From Costus lasius (lineage: Eukaryota > Streptophyta > Magnoliopsida > Zingiberales > Costaceae), in assembly GCA_027563935.2 (NCBI GenBank), contig CM050446.2, forward strand, positions 126,868,499 to 126,932,498: DNA of 64,000 bases. The letters are read 5' to 3'. A model generated the notes under the pieces. The model was not told where the DNA came from. It was given only the letters and a program-made list of their open reading frames with translations, and did not search any database. The first letter of the stretch is position 1. Each line of letters opens with the position of its first letter. Positions 48,701-60,900 of this stretch are shown piece after piece. A program made the position numbers and the translations under genes.

Positions 48701-50072
48701 TTAAGTTTGGTGAAGAAATCCTAGTTGAGAATCCTATTTAACATGTAAAAGGTACCCCACAGATCGAGTTGTGTTCTCTATTCTTGTCTTTTTTTATTGT
48801 TATACAGGCTGAAATTGAAAAAAATGTTCTTGGACATAATTGAGTTATTAATGTCTTGCATATCTATGATATGGCTCTTATAAAAGTTAATTAGAAACAA
48901 TCTTAAAGTTGAAGTTTTTTTCATCCTTATTGAAGGTTAAGCTAATGCAGATATATGATTTATGAACCATGGTCTCTAAAGTTAATACATGTGCTATGTG
49001 ACGGTCTTCAATGTACCACATGGTTTAAAGCCCTTTGTATAATGGAATTAAGCTTTTGTGACTGGCTGTTTCATTTTGGTTCTATGAACAATTACATGGT
49101 GCTTCCGTCTATTAGTGGGAGTTCTCTTGCTGGTCATGTCTTATCCTTATTACTCGTATCTGCAAATTGTAGGAGCACTATTGTTCTTTGCTCTGCTTGG
49201 TTTATCTGGATGCTTCATAACTTGCTATGATCGACGAGTGCGCAATGATTTGGCTCAACCATGTCGAGAGTTGTGTTATTGTTGCTGTCATCCGGGGTTA
49301 GCATCTACTTTTAGAATATGTATTTCCTTGTGACATTTGTTTTCTTATATTTCTACACCATCCGGATTTTCAATTTAAGGTCTTCATAGTGTAATGCTTA
49401 CCCTAATAAAAGAATAATACAAAAACTCGTGAAACTTGACCATTATCTTTCTTCTAATTCGGCGCTCCTTGACCCTTGTTTCTCCTTTCTTCCATGTATA
49501 TTTTTAAGTAGCTGTTTCTGTATATATTTGTTTGATGTGGATCTATTTTGGAGTTCTTTCAGAATGTGTGCAGATTGTCATCTTCCTGGAACCCTCTGTG
49601 TTTGGACTGACTGTACAGCATGCTTTGAAAGTTGTGCAAGTTCGGCAGGCGAATGTGGGTGTTTAGGAGGAGCTGGTGAAGCGGGTGTACCGTTGCTGCT
49701 TATTGGAGGACTAATTATTCTTGGACTCTTTACTGTCATTGGCATATTTTACAGTGTTCTTGTGGCAACAATGGTTGGCCAAAGAATTTGGCAGCGTCAT
49801 TATCATATACTTGCTAAAAGGATGCTAACGAAGGTGAATTGTCGTTTCTCTAGAGACCAGCAGTTTCTTTCATTCGCTACTTGAGACAAAGTTGCCACAA
49901 AAAATGATGAAAGTTGATTTGTTCTTCTGAAACTAAATGTTTTGGTACTTTGTGGATATATGTGTATCAGGAATATGTCGTTGAGGATGTCGACAGTGAG
50001 GGAACTGATTGGTGCCCACCAGCCCTTCCGGCTGAGCATGTTCAACAGCTCAAGGCACTTGGACTCCTCTAG
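45719..50072 (+). CDS. RING-CH (MARCH-type) membrane E3 ubiquitin ligase
   Basis: A predicted membrane-bound ubiquitin ligase; target unknown. Seven exons: 45719-45842, 46095-46180, 47808-47954, 48051-48159, 49173-49296, 49563-49833, 49971-50072, in frame for 320 residues. The C4HC3 zinc finger has C34, C37, C49, C51, H59, C62, C78 and C81, with W66 before the final pair, as in RING-CH domains. Three hydrophobic segments follow: residues about 108-135, about 155-180 and about 242-275. Between the second and third lies a Cys-dense loop (a CxxCxCCC run, then repeated CxxC-like pairs) that is conserved in the plant family, whose Arabidopsis member At1g11020 I recall as similar. The C-terminus ends HVQQLKALGLL. 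Start chosen at the first ATG before the finger; a weak upstream frame is closed. Confidence 0.92.
46023..46075. repeat. Long polypyrimidine tract in RING-CH intron 1
   Basis: About 50 bases of nearly pure T with scattered C end 20 bases before the exon 2 acceptor, far longer than a usual plant polypyrimidine tract. Likely to vary in length. Confidence 0.8.
46181..47807. other. RING-CH intron 2 (1.6 kb)
   Basis: AT-rich. Two diverged copies of a stretch of about 80 bp (GAGATTAATT...CTTAAGC...CCTAATTTATGTAGTTAT and its relative) lie near 46586 and 46790, an old local duplication or two fragments of one repeat. No coding signal. Confidence 0.4.
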
Positions 50073-51160
50073 CATGGCAAACAGCATTTAAAAATGATTT
50101 TGACCCTGGAATTGGTAGAGACATGCCAAGATGCTTGTACCGACTGGTGCTACTCCTGGTGTCGACCTTGAGCGACATCACGATATTGTCCTATTCTTTT
50201 GTATATCATGTCAAGAAGATGTACTTAATGTGGTATTTGAGCAATTATTAGCTTTTCTATCGCACCATCATCTTTCCGGGTAGTACATGAACTGAAATGT
50301 TTTACAGACTGAATCGCTCATTGCACCTCAATCCTTATTGTGGTGAACTATATTGCATGCCTGTGTTGGTGAAATTAAATATATGTAATTTGAATCAAAC
50401 TAGATCTTTGTTTCTCGGATGCATTCGTTATAGCGAGGTTTCTTTTCTCTCTGTGCAATTAACAAGGACTAGGACTAACAATTTAGTGTTAAGTATTGAA
50501 CATTACAAGAATGTTAATAGTCAAGTATTGTCTCAGTAACGAAAGTATAAATCTTGAATGAGTTTACTTAGAAAGTAACTCAAAATGAAACAAAGTTGTG
50601 CTACTCGGGGTCGATTTGTGCTTCAGCCTTATTATTGGAATTGTTTTGCTCATATTTTGCATAATTGTTTTGACAAAACAATTATGTAACGAGTGCTTGT
50701 CTGCTTGTGTGCTTGTGTTACTGTGTAACGAGTGCTACGAGCAAACCTCAACATTTCACCAGAAATTTGTCTGTGAATTCTTTTGGCAAGCCGACGGAAG
50801 ATGACCTCCTCCACACAAACGAGATTCAGGTCAAGCTCGAACCTGAGTTCGAGCTCATTCGACCGATTTCAAACGCAGATCACAGCCATCTGTTTTGCTC
50901 ATTCCGTCCCCGTTGTTGGAAATTCAACCTCATGTTCACTAATTTATCTTTCGACAACACACGACTCGACCAGCACATGAATCGCAGTTCAAATTCGTCT
51001 TTACAATTGCGACACCTGTCTACTTGATCACCTATAAGAGGTCTCTCGGCGCCACCCCCGAATTCCTGATCAGCCAGCAGGCGTTAGGGTTTTGCGCACG
51101 CATCCTCTCTCGACCAGGGCAGCCGCCGCGGATATATCAGCCACAGGCGAGCGGCGGAAG
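50073..51160. other. Intergenic region with RPS16 promoter
   Basis: The RING-CH gene ends at 50072. The first half of the spacer holds its 3' end and nothing else recognised. The last 150 bases before the RPS16 ATG become GC-rich and contain a telo-box. Confidence 0.45.
51084..51092 (-). promoter_or_regulatory. Telo-box upstream of RPS16
   Basis: TTAGGGTTT (AAACCCTAA on the minus strand) lies about 70 bases upstream of the RPS16 start. Telo-boxes are a known shared promoter element of plant ribosomal protein genes, so its position supports the gene call. Confidence 0.6.
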
Positions 51161-51592
51161 ATGGCGGCAGTGGAATCGGTGCAGTGCTTTGGGAGGAAGA
51201 AGACGGCAGTGGCGGTGGCGCACTGCAAGCGAGGTGTCGGCCTCATCAAGGTGAACGGCGTTCCCATCGAACTCGTCAAGCCGGAAATACTCCGCTTCAA
51301 GGCATTCGAGCCTATCCTACTCCTCGGCCGGCAGCGTTTCATGGGCGTCGACATCCGGGTCCGCGTCCGAGGCGGCGGCAAGACATCCCAAATCTACGCC
51401 ATCCGCCAAAGCATCGCCAAGGCCCTTGTTGCTTTCCATCAGAAGTACGTCGACGAGCAGTCGAAAAAGGAGATCAAGGACATCCTCGTCCGCTATGACC
51501 GCACACTCCTGGTCGCCGACCCGAGGCGCTGCGAGCCTAAGAAGTTCGGTGGACGCGGGGCCCGTGCTCGCTTCCAGAAGTCATACCGTTAA
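51161..51592 (+). CDS. RPS16: 40S ribosomal protein S16 (uS9)
   Basis: A small-subunit ribosomal protein whose C-terminal tail reaches the decoding centre. The single exon encodes 143 residues, the usual length, from [20 protein letters not shown] to the conserved C-terminus [16 protein letters not shown], with the Arg-rich tail and terminal YR complete. The frame stays open 23 codons upstream, but the start was set at 51161 because that is the family start and lies just after the telo-box. Coding GC content is very high. No intron, as in some plant RPS16 genes; a full-length, undamaged frame with its own promoter element speaks against a processed pseudogene. Confidence 0.96.
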   Translation: MAAVESVQCFGRKKTAVAVAHCKRGVGLIKVNGVPIELVKPEILRFKAFEPILLLGRQRFMGVDIRVRVRGGGKTSQIYAIRQSIAKALVAFHQKYVDEQSKKEIKDILVRYDRTLLVADPRRCEPKKFGGRGARARFQKSYR

Positions 51593-54470
51593 GGTTCGCT
51601 TTCGTAGGTTCACAGTCAATTTCCATCTTCCTTCTCTCGAAAAAAATTGAACTTTTGGTGCTTTAAGATTGTGTCACTTCTACTATGAATATGCTCTTGT
51701 TCTTTGTGGTGTTTTGAACCAGATATAACTTTAGATTTTTCTTTCTGTCTTTTATGGTTCGGGGATTCGAATGTTCTCTGTGAGATTGGTTAGTATAATT
51801 TTTAATTTTGTATCTGCGGTACATTACTATTGAGTTTTGATATGAATGGTACAGAGGAAACAGACGCCAGTAATATTAGGTTTATTACGTTAGTTTCCGA
51901 GAGTGATTTCCAGTGGAGCAAACTACAGTCGAGAAAAGTGATAATTTTGAGTCACATTAGGGAAAATTGATTGCAACATATTCTTGGATAAGTTTACTGC
52001 AATATACTCTAATTATGATAAAATCAATACAGCCACAGCCAAGTTCCTTGTCAGTTGAACGAGTAGCATAGAGAAGCCGATAGACTACTAAATGGTCAAC
52101 CTGGAGTAATGAAGAGAAGTTGATAGACTGTTAACTGCTTTACAAGACATCATTCATCATCTCTGTCAATTTGGAGACAGGATTAAGTTTTAGCAATCGT
52201 TTGTCTCTTTTCCGATTGATCAAAACAACCTTTTCATTATCTTTTCTTATTTTCTGTCTTCTATTCTCTGTATTTTCATTTCTCTGCCCTGGTTGCTGGG
52301 TGTAAATGGTTAGAGACTCCCCACCAATGGAATGAGAATTTTGTTCCATTTATTTCTTTAAATGCATATTTCACGAGGGTGTTTATTAATAACAAAGTCT
52401 TAGGGGGTGAACTCTGCCTTCATTACTTGTGTATATCAGGAAAAAAAACATATTTCATGAACTCAATGCAAGCAAAACATCGGTCATGAGAGTGTTTGTT
52501 GATCATAACAAAGTTTTAAGGTTGAACTCTGCCATCATATTTCTTAGAATGTCACCAGAATCATATAGTTCCAAAGACTTGATAAAATTACAACATCAAC
52601 ATCAACTATTTAAAAGGAGTTACCTTAATCAAATATTCATTACTAAATTAATCAATATAACATAAGGAACCAAAAAAAACTCATTAATAAAGGATCTTTT
52701 TAGCATTCTTCTCCTACACTAGATTGGTACTCAATTGATTTAAAAAAAAAAATCATATTATAATATTTTTAGCAAAACACCAAGTATAATTTTTCATAAA
52801 AAAAATGTAAGGTTTCAGCAATAGGCCAACAAATTAAGATTATTACGAAGATATGTAATCTTCATCATCATTGGTATGTCTTGAATGTTCATGACCATGT
52901 CATAAACTTTCATAAGGAATGATGTAAATATAGCAGTAAAATTTATAATGATATCAAATTTTAGAATAATAATAAAAAATGATAGTGAAAACTAAAGGAA
53001 TAATTAATAGTTAAGTGATTTAAGAAAACATTAAAGTTGCATCTCATTTTCTAATAACATTTTCTGATTCATCATTCTACCCTCTTGAATGATTCCTTAC
53101 TGTAAAATATACTCTGATGGGAAAAAAATTGGAATAGATGAGATAAAATGTTACGAATATGCATGGGCAAAGGAACAGAAAAGGTTCTAAACGAATAAAA
53201 GAAAATGTGTGATAAGGTGATACATTCAATGCATGCAATTTGATGTGTGAAATTGTATATCTTATGCTGTAGAAAATGTGGGAAGTTATCGACTATTTGT
53301 CTTAAATGCTCACATACTGTTGCAGCCATAAAGATGTCCCTTCGTCTGCAGTGAACATTGAATTTATGGTTTCACAATTGTCTTCTTCTATTGCATCTTC
53401 TTGTACCTAATTTCTATGTTATAGAATCCAAATGTGATAAAATTGTATCTGCTGCTCAAGTGTGCTAATCGGCACCCTTTTGATCACAGCCATAAAGACT
53501 GTGATAATCGGCACCCTTTTTCCTTATCTTACTTTTTGCCAGCATAATTCTCACTTATAGTTGGGTAAATACGTTTTTGTTCCTTCAGGCATTGGCCCAG
53601 ATTTGTTCTTCCATTGAATGCATTTATATACGTACGAATTCAAGTAATGTTGGCTTTATCTTACTATATTCTTGTGCGGAATATGTTTTAAAAACCAAAC
53701 GAGACAATTTTTTCTCTGCTACAGTGCTACTCAAGTGTACACAGGCTCTGAACATCTGCAAAACTTTTCTTACTCCGAACTCTTTTTTCTTTCATTTCTG
53801 GGTGTATTTTTGTACCATTGAGCAACAATCTAGATTTGGGCTTCCATTGAATGCATTTATATACTTCGAAGTCAAGTCATGTTTGCTTGCTTACTCTTTA
53901 CTATAATGAAAACACTTGGCACCCATGGTGCGAAGTTGAGGAACGAAAGCCAGAGAGACAGATGGTCGATCGGGCTCAATTGACCTCTAGCTGTTCAATC
54001 AAGATAGAAAAAAAATTAAAGATTGTCTTGACTTGATCGAAAGTCCCAGGCTCGATTGACTGACCTGGGCCATCGTACTTACCCTTTTGTACTACCGACT
54101 GTTCCTGTGCTGGATCGCTTCTCACTTGGACTTGTATGCTCAGATCTTTGTATCTATCTTACTAGAGCATTAGTCCTTGTCACACTGAGATTTGTTTTCA
54201 TTGCGCCCTCTGCATAATCGGGTCATCTTGTTCGATCATGACCATTCATGACGACAGGACAAAAAGCGTTCGACTTTCAGCCCTTATTTACGGGTTATTA
54301 TTACCAAAAGTAACTCCTAATTCACTTCAAGGAGTAATGAGTTATTTAAAATTTATAAATTACTTGAATTTAAACCAAAACAAAACACACATACCAGACT
54401 TTTCTTTTTAATCTTAATATTTATCTTCTATTACTTGGGGTTACGAAAAATGATTATGTATTTTCACATA
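51593..54470. other. Intergenic stretch with local duplications
   Basis: No gene was recognised. Three old local duplications are visible: GGGTGTTTATTAATAACAAAG near 52378 and its relative near 52493; TAATCGGCACCCTTTT near 53466 and 53504; and CTTCCATTGAATGCATTTATATAC near 53609 and 53841. Short ORFs here are AT-rich and unlinked. Confidence 0.45.
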
Positions 54471-54479
54471 GTAGCTTTA

Positions 54480-55395
54480 GTTGGGCCGGATCCGACCGGA
54501 TCCAAGCCCACACACTGGAGGTCTGGACCCGTTAACGGGCAGCCCACGTGGGAAAAGATCCGGATCCAGCTGTTCGTCACATGGGGGCGGGCCCACGTGG
54601 AGCGCGAAGCGGTGCCGCCGACCCGCTCCTTCGTCTCTGCGTGGGGTGAGCTGTGTACGGGCACAGTTGAGTGGTCTCCTCCTTGCGTCACGGCTGACAT
54701 GTGGGACCCGTGGCGGTACGCTCTATTCCACGTGGAAATTACACAACGAAGGAGCACTAATTACACGAGACTAGTGCAGATTAGCCGCTAAGAGAGCAAC
54801 TAATTTACAGCTTTTCTTCAAATGTGAGCAAAGCCTTAATTTGCACTAAACGCCTAATTATTGTTATATAATTTTTACTTAAATTAATTCAGCTCATAAA
54901 ATCAATAGTAATTTCAATTTACTAAGACTTTCTAAGAAATTATAGGAACATAATTACTGTTTTTTAAACAGCCAATTTTATTTGTAAAAATATCGAAATT
55001 TTGATTGATTCAATTAACAAATTTATTTAAAAAAAATAACAAATTTATTGCTCAAAGGAGCTTTAGCATGTATAGTTTTAATGTCTTGGTCAAAATAGTC
55101 GTAAAAATATCTAGTCTTGTGTGAGTACAACTGTACAACCGGCGCAGATTGTCACTAGAAAGGAAGCGAGACTGGGAGAGTATCGACACGTGTCGCAATC
55201 GCACGATGCGTTTCGCTGCAGTTTCTTTTTCTTGTTCGCCTAATTACATTATATGCTTAATCCATAAAATACTATTTTTTTTTAATCAGTAAGAAGACCG
55301 CAGGCTTTGGCGCGACGTCTCTTTCTTTTCCTTAAACCCCCCTTGTCTACTCTCTCTCGCTCGCTTGCTCGCGGGATCGAGCCCTAGTAAAGTCA
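54480..55395 (+). promoter_or_regulatory. Putative promoter with four CACGTG boxes
   Basis: A GC-rich islet within AT-rich DNA carries CACGTG (G-box) at 54545-54550, 54594-54599 and 54729-54734, the first two inside CCCACGTGG, and one more at 55187-55192. It lies upstream of a leader-like GC-rich segment and the NT-C2 gene, so it probably belongs to that gene. bZIP or bHLH factors bind such boxes by general knowledge; nothing here shows which. ORFs over it are artefacts of composition. Confidence 0.45.
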
Positions 55396-56341
55396 GTGGA
55401 TCGAGTTGCAGTTGCGGGGTCGGCGATAGGGAGGGAGAAGCTTAGCCCCATTTCGCCGTGGAGGCTCCTCAGCTACGTTTCCTCCGCCCCTCGCTTGCTC
55501 GCCAAGCACCAGATCCAGAGTTTGGTACAGGCGTTGCTCTCTCTGTCCCCCGCTTTGTCTGTCCCCACGCTAACATACTCCGCCTCTCTCTTCCTTACTC
55601 TCAGCCTGTCAGTTCGTAAGGCCATTGCTAATATCTAGGTGGATCGTCGGGAGAAATCTTCGGCAGCTGGGGCCTCCGCATCTGCTGTGAGTCAATGGGT
55701 TTGTGTTTTGGTTTTTATATTCTTAATGGTTGATTGGTCTGATAAGATTTTTCGCCGGAGGTTCGAAATTGGCGCTTTACTAGCGGAAAGTGTTGGATCT
55801 TTGGTCCAGATCTTTTTTCAACAGCCGTACGATTTGACGATTCAATTTGGGAGGAAGAGAGAAGAGAAAGGGGGGGAAATCCTGTGGTGGGCGCCCTTTC
55901 GATTCAGTTTGCTTATATTGATAGATAGTTCGATTATATTCTGAGATCCGACTCATTGGATGTCAAATTGTCTAGTCCTTTCGTGAATGTGAAAATCTTT
56001 GGAGTTTCCTAAATTGAACATGCTGGTTGTTTCTCCTCAAACAAATAAAAGCTCTTCTAGTTGCTGAGGTTGAATTTTGGAGTATACATATATCCTTTTT
56101 TTTTCTAGATTCTGGCCCAAGACTGTACGATTTGTTCCTCAGTTGATTCGTACTTTTAGGTTTGTTAGATCTCGTTCTTAAGTAATGTTAATGTTTGTTC
56201 AGCAAACAAGGAATAAGAATGTTCTTGGTACGTTGCTTTCTACCTAAAGTAATGGGATTCATGTTCTTATATGCAATGCAGGGAGGCAATTGCAGCGGAA
56301 AGGAGATGCTTTCACATAATAATTAGCTGAATCAGGGAAAA
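55396..56341 (+). other. Probable 5' untranslated leader and intron of the NT-C2 gene
   Basis: A CT-rich, GC-rich segment to about 55530 ends near a donor-like TTTG/GTACAG, with another possible donor further on. An acceptor-like ATGCAG lies at 56275-56280, 60 bases before the ATG at 56342. This fits a leader intron, but splice use cannot be proven from sequence alone. Confidence 0.4.
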
Positions 56342-57917
56342 ATGTCGAGGATTCCTAAGTGGAAGATTGAGAAGACAAAAGTAAAGGTTGTATTCCGCCT
56401 ACAGTTTCATGCAACACATGTAAGATCCGACTTTCCCAATGCTTTTGCTAATGCTTCTTTCTTCTCAGGATGTTGCTTTTTCTTTGTCATCTATTTTTAT
56501 TATTTATTGTGTTTTAAATCCATTTGCTTTTCTTGATTCTTTGCTTAAGAAGCAATTCTCTCTAAAGCTTTACCTGGGAAAGCTCCTAGAGTGACATATA
56601 TATAGCTATCAGCAGACTATAAGGAAGTATTATCAGTTTTCGTTACAAGTGCTAGCACAACTACTGTTGTAGCTTGGTCTTGCTACTGGAAGCTTTGTTG
56701 AGCTTCATCCTGATCAAAGAGACAATTTTAGTTAGGATATTACTCCATATCATCAGGTACTGTAATGATTATTTATGGAGTTTGAGAGAAGTTCCCCCTA
56801 CTCCTCTGTGTGTGTGTGTGTTGATATATTTTGGTTTTGATTTTCAACATTTTTCAAAATGAAATATGCTTCTGCAGAAATTGTCAATTATTTGGTTGCT
56901 TATTTTGCTGCTTTGGTCCCTTTTATTTCTATATTAGCTGAGTAATTGATCCAAAGAGATTAAACGACACAAAATCGCTGGTTTTTAAGCTGGGTAATTG
57001 CAGGTAGACCCCTTAAGCAAGGTGAAATTGCAATGAGATCCACTTATACTCTAAATTTCAATGGCACTACCTAAACTTGATAATTTCTGACAAAATTTTG
57101 TTAATATTTTGTGATTTTCAACCTCATATCTGGCGATAATTTGTCTTAAATAACTTCAACGGAATGTTAAATGTTTAACCTTTGAAAATATTACTGAAAA
57201 TTAGCTTTATTTGATGTACTCTAAAATATTTAATCTCAGACTAAAAATAAATAAGTGATATTAATCATCAAATAATAGAATATACATCGTCACTAAATTT
57301 ACTCTAAAACGACAATGCAGAGTGTTTCTACAAAATTTGAAGTATGATATTATGTGACTGTATTTAGCCTTATCAAAGGGTTCTCCTTGCAATTAGCTCT
57401 TTTCATTATGTACATATTGCTAAACCTTATTACTACTGCCGTTCCCCATGATTAATCTGATTGTAGTCATTTATGATTCTTAATGATTGAATGAGTTTGG
57501 AGTTTATCACTTTCTAAGCTAAACTATCTTATTAGGAAAAAGAACTACAGCATATATACTTGATGAAATAACTAACACATTTTGGTTAATAATCCTTATC
57601 CTTTGTTTCTTTTGTTACATTATAGACATATGGGATAATATATTTATCCTTATTTCAGATTCCACAACAAGGATGGGACAAATTGTTTGTGTCCTTTATC
57701 CCCATTGACTCAGGCAAAGCAACCGCAAAGACAAATAAAGTGAACGTCAAAAATGGGAGCTGCAAGTGGCCTGATCCAATCTATGAAACTACAAGGCTTC
57801 TTCAGGACTCAAGGTCCAAAACATATGATGACAAGACCTACAAGATTGTGGTGGCAATGGTATTGAAAATTTATTTAGCTGTGCCTTTATTTAATTTCAT
57901 ATCTTCCCAAATCACTG

Positions 57918-57953
<36 letters not shown>

Positions 57954-60900
57954 GGGGGGTGGTGTTAAGTTTACTTCATTTTTGTCAAGTTGTAGATATC
58001 AGACATGAGGTTCTCAACTATGATTCACTCACTTACCCTTTTGGAATCTAATATTCTCAGGGCTCTTCCAGGTCAAGTTTCCTTGGAGAAGTTAATATCA
58101 ACCTTGCTGAATTTTCAGATGCTCTAAAACCTTCTTCTGTCTCACTACCTCTAACTAATTGTGATTTTGGTACAATTCTTCATGTAAGCGCCTTCTCTTT
58201 AACTTCTTCCTTCTTGACATACTTTCCTTGCAAATTGTTTATACTGCCCTTTCTCTTTGTAATGGTGTGTTTTTGTTTTGTTGTATCCCAGATCACAGTA
58301 CAGCTTCTTACTTCGAAAACTGGCTTCAGGTGTTACTCATGAGAACAAATTTTTCTCACTTCCAACATCTGTCCCTTCTCTCACATATTTTATGTTATAT
58401 CAGAGAATTTGAGCAGCAAAGGGAACTGAGCGTAAAGGGGATCCAGATGATATCTAGCCATAAAAATGATTCTCTTGGTGCTTCATCAGAGATTACAAAT
58501 GAAGTTGTGGAGAAGGTCTGGTATTTAAAGACCATCTTTTGTCAACTGCCTTTGAATTATTACATAAAATGAACAAATATCTTTCTTTATTCTCATTGTT
58601 GGTCATAGTGCTCTACTTCAAATAATTCTTCATGAATTTTATGGCGATTCCTTTGGTGATGTGTGTGAAATTTAGCTCCTTAAACTTCTCTTTATATAAA
58701 GCTACAAACTTCTCTTGTGCATCTTACTTAGGCTTGTATTTCATATGGCGCATGTTTTGCCTCTTACCGATTTGCAAAGGCAAGTGTCAAAACTTGAATT
58801 TGTAGCTTGGTTAACAGCTTCAAGGCAACTCATGTAGTTACTCTGTATTGGGTGGTATGCCGCAGGTTTGTGCATCCAAACATGTCAATAAACAAACTCA
58901 TGCACCAAAATTTGATGTGGCCACTTGAACCTCCATGTTCAAATAAACCTGTTTGCCTTTGAGTATATGTTACATATGATCCTGCCATGTTCCATCGTCA
59001 GTATGTTGATCGACATGCTGCAAGCAAAGCTGAAAATTTGATAATAAAATTATTGGAATCCATACAGAAAAAATGCAATTGATTTAATTTATTTTTTTGT
59101 AATTATTATACCATTGAAAACTAGTTGGCGTTGTCCAAATTGTGGGCCATTGTCTGAGTTGGCTCATAGGTTCCTGGGTCCAAAAACATTGTACTGTATT
59201 CTTGTGGCAGACTATTTTCTTTGAAAATTATGTTGTGAGTTTGTAATATTACTTATTTAATATTTGATCTCTTTATTCTAAAGAAATTCTCATCTACGTG
59301 TTTCTAGGTTTTATCAACAAGTAGTTATAATCTAGTGGCCAGATGAAATATCCACTTCATAATACTCTTCACTGTTTTCTTGAAACTGAAGTGTAAATTT
59401 CTATACTAGATGACTGTTGCAAAGTTTGAGCATCTAGGAACTGTTTAATCTCTTTGTGATGGTCCAGACTCCAACATATATACATTCAATAATCAATATA
59501 CATGTTGAATGTAGCTTTCAGGGGCTTTTTGGTGTCCTTCTTGCCATCTTGGTGAACCTGATGCAACCGCATCTTTTCATGTGTCAATTCAGAGAAGAGT
59601 GATTAACAACATAGTTACTATGCTGGCAAGTTTTGTAGCCCATTTTGATTTACCTACTATCCTTTACTTGTGCATATTTAGAATCAATATTAAATCCAAC
59701 CTGCCGTCAACCAATGGAATTATTGTTGTTACCGTTGCTTTAGTGTATTTAATCAATTTGGTTCGTGTAAAGCACACAAGTCCATGCTTGGTGTTTACTG
59801 CATCTTCCCCCCAATTGACTTACATTTCCTTTCTCTGAAATTTTGCACGAGACAGATGCGACATTGAACACCTGTGAGGTCATGTTAACTTGATTTTTAG
59901 ACTCTTTTATATATTTGAAGACCAAACCTACTGTAATTTGTGGTACCTTTAAGTGGTACCCAATGATTTTTGTTGATGGAACATCCTTGGCCTATATCTC
60001 TACTACAACTCTCTGATTGCTATAATGCTCTTACACCAACAACAGTTATGGTGCACCTTGCTTCATAAATATATGCTCAAGTAAAATAAAATTTCAAATT
60101 GCTGGAAAGTTTTATCATGATTCTAAGTAAGGTTTTAAAAACTAGTCCATATGTAAGGCCAGTTTGTCCTGGTACACATACCTATAGTAGAAGAGTAGAG
60201 AAGAAGAAAAAAAAGGAGGAGGAAGTGAAGGAGAAAGAGAATGAGAAGAAGGAGAAGAAGAAGAAGAAGAATAAGGAGGAGGAGGAGTTTGTGAGCTTCC
60301 ACTGAGAGAGGAGCATGCTTAAGCTTCCACCGCGAGCAAACACATGTGTGTACTCGACAATGGAAGGCGGATCTTCTAGTAGAAGCAGACACGAGCTACC
60401 CATCTTCTTCTTCCGAGCTTAGGTGGATTGTGAGCGGATGTGCGCGCAGTGTGCGGAGGCTGATGCGAGTGGCAGTTCTTCTTTCTCTTTTTTATATTAA
60501 TCTAAGGTTTAAGATATTTGTCCGAACTAATGTACTGGCTCATTGTTGGACCGGTATGTACAACACACGGGGTATTGATGGTGCTAGTGATACAGACATA
60601 TGGTATTACGGTACCAATATATGTATATATAGTGTGTGTAAAACACAGAACTGACCATGTATCGATATTGGACCAGTATTTGCTGCCTATATCGAGTGGT
60701 ACGGAATGAGATTTAAAACCCTAGTTTAACCAAGAGATTATTCATTTTCTCTAAAAATGAATCTCCTTATTTGTATTTCAAAATTTGAAAACCATATTGG
60801 TACGACGTGGGTTATAGGTTATGAATGGATGATTGCCCCATAAAAGAGAAGGTTCAGGGACTGGTATGGGAAATGCGACCAAAAAAGATGAATGATACGA

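Noticed and set aside
60099..60403. Lys/Glu-only ORF and opposite Leu/Phe/Ser-only ORFs
   Set aside because: Direct translation of a purine-only tract in a transposon-like element.
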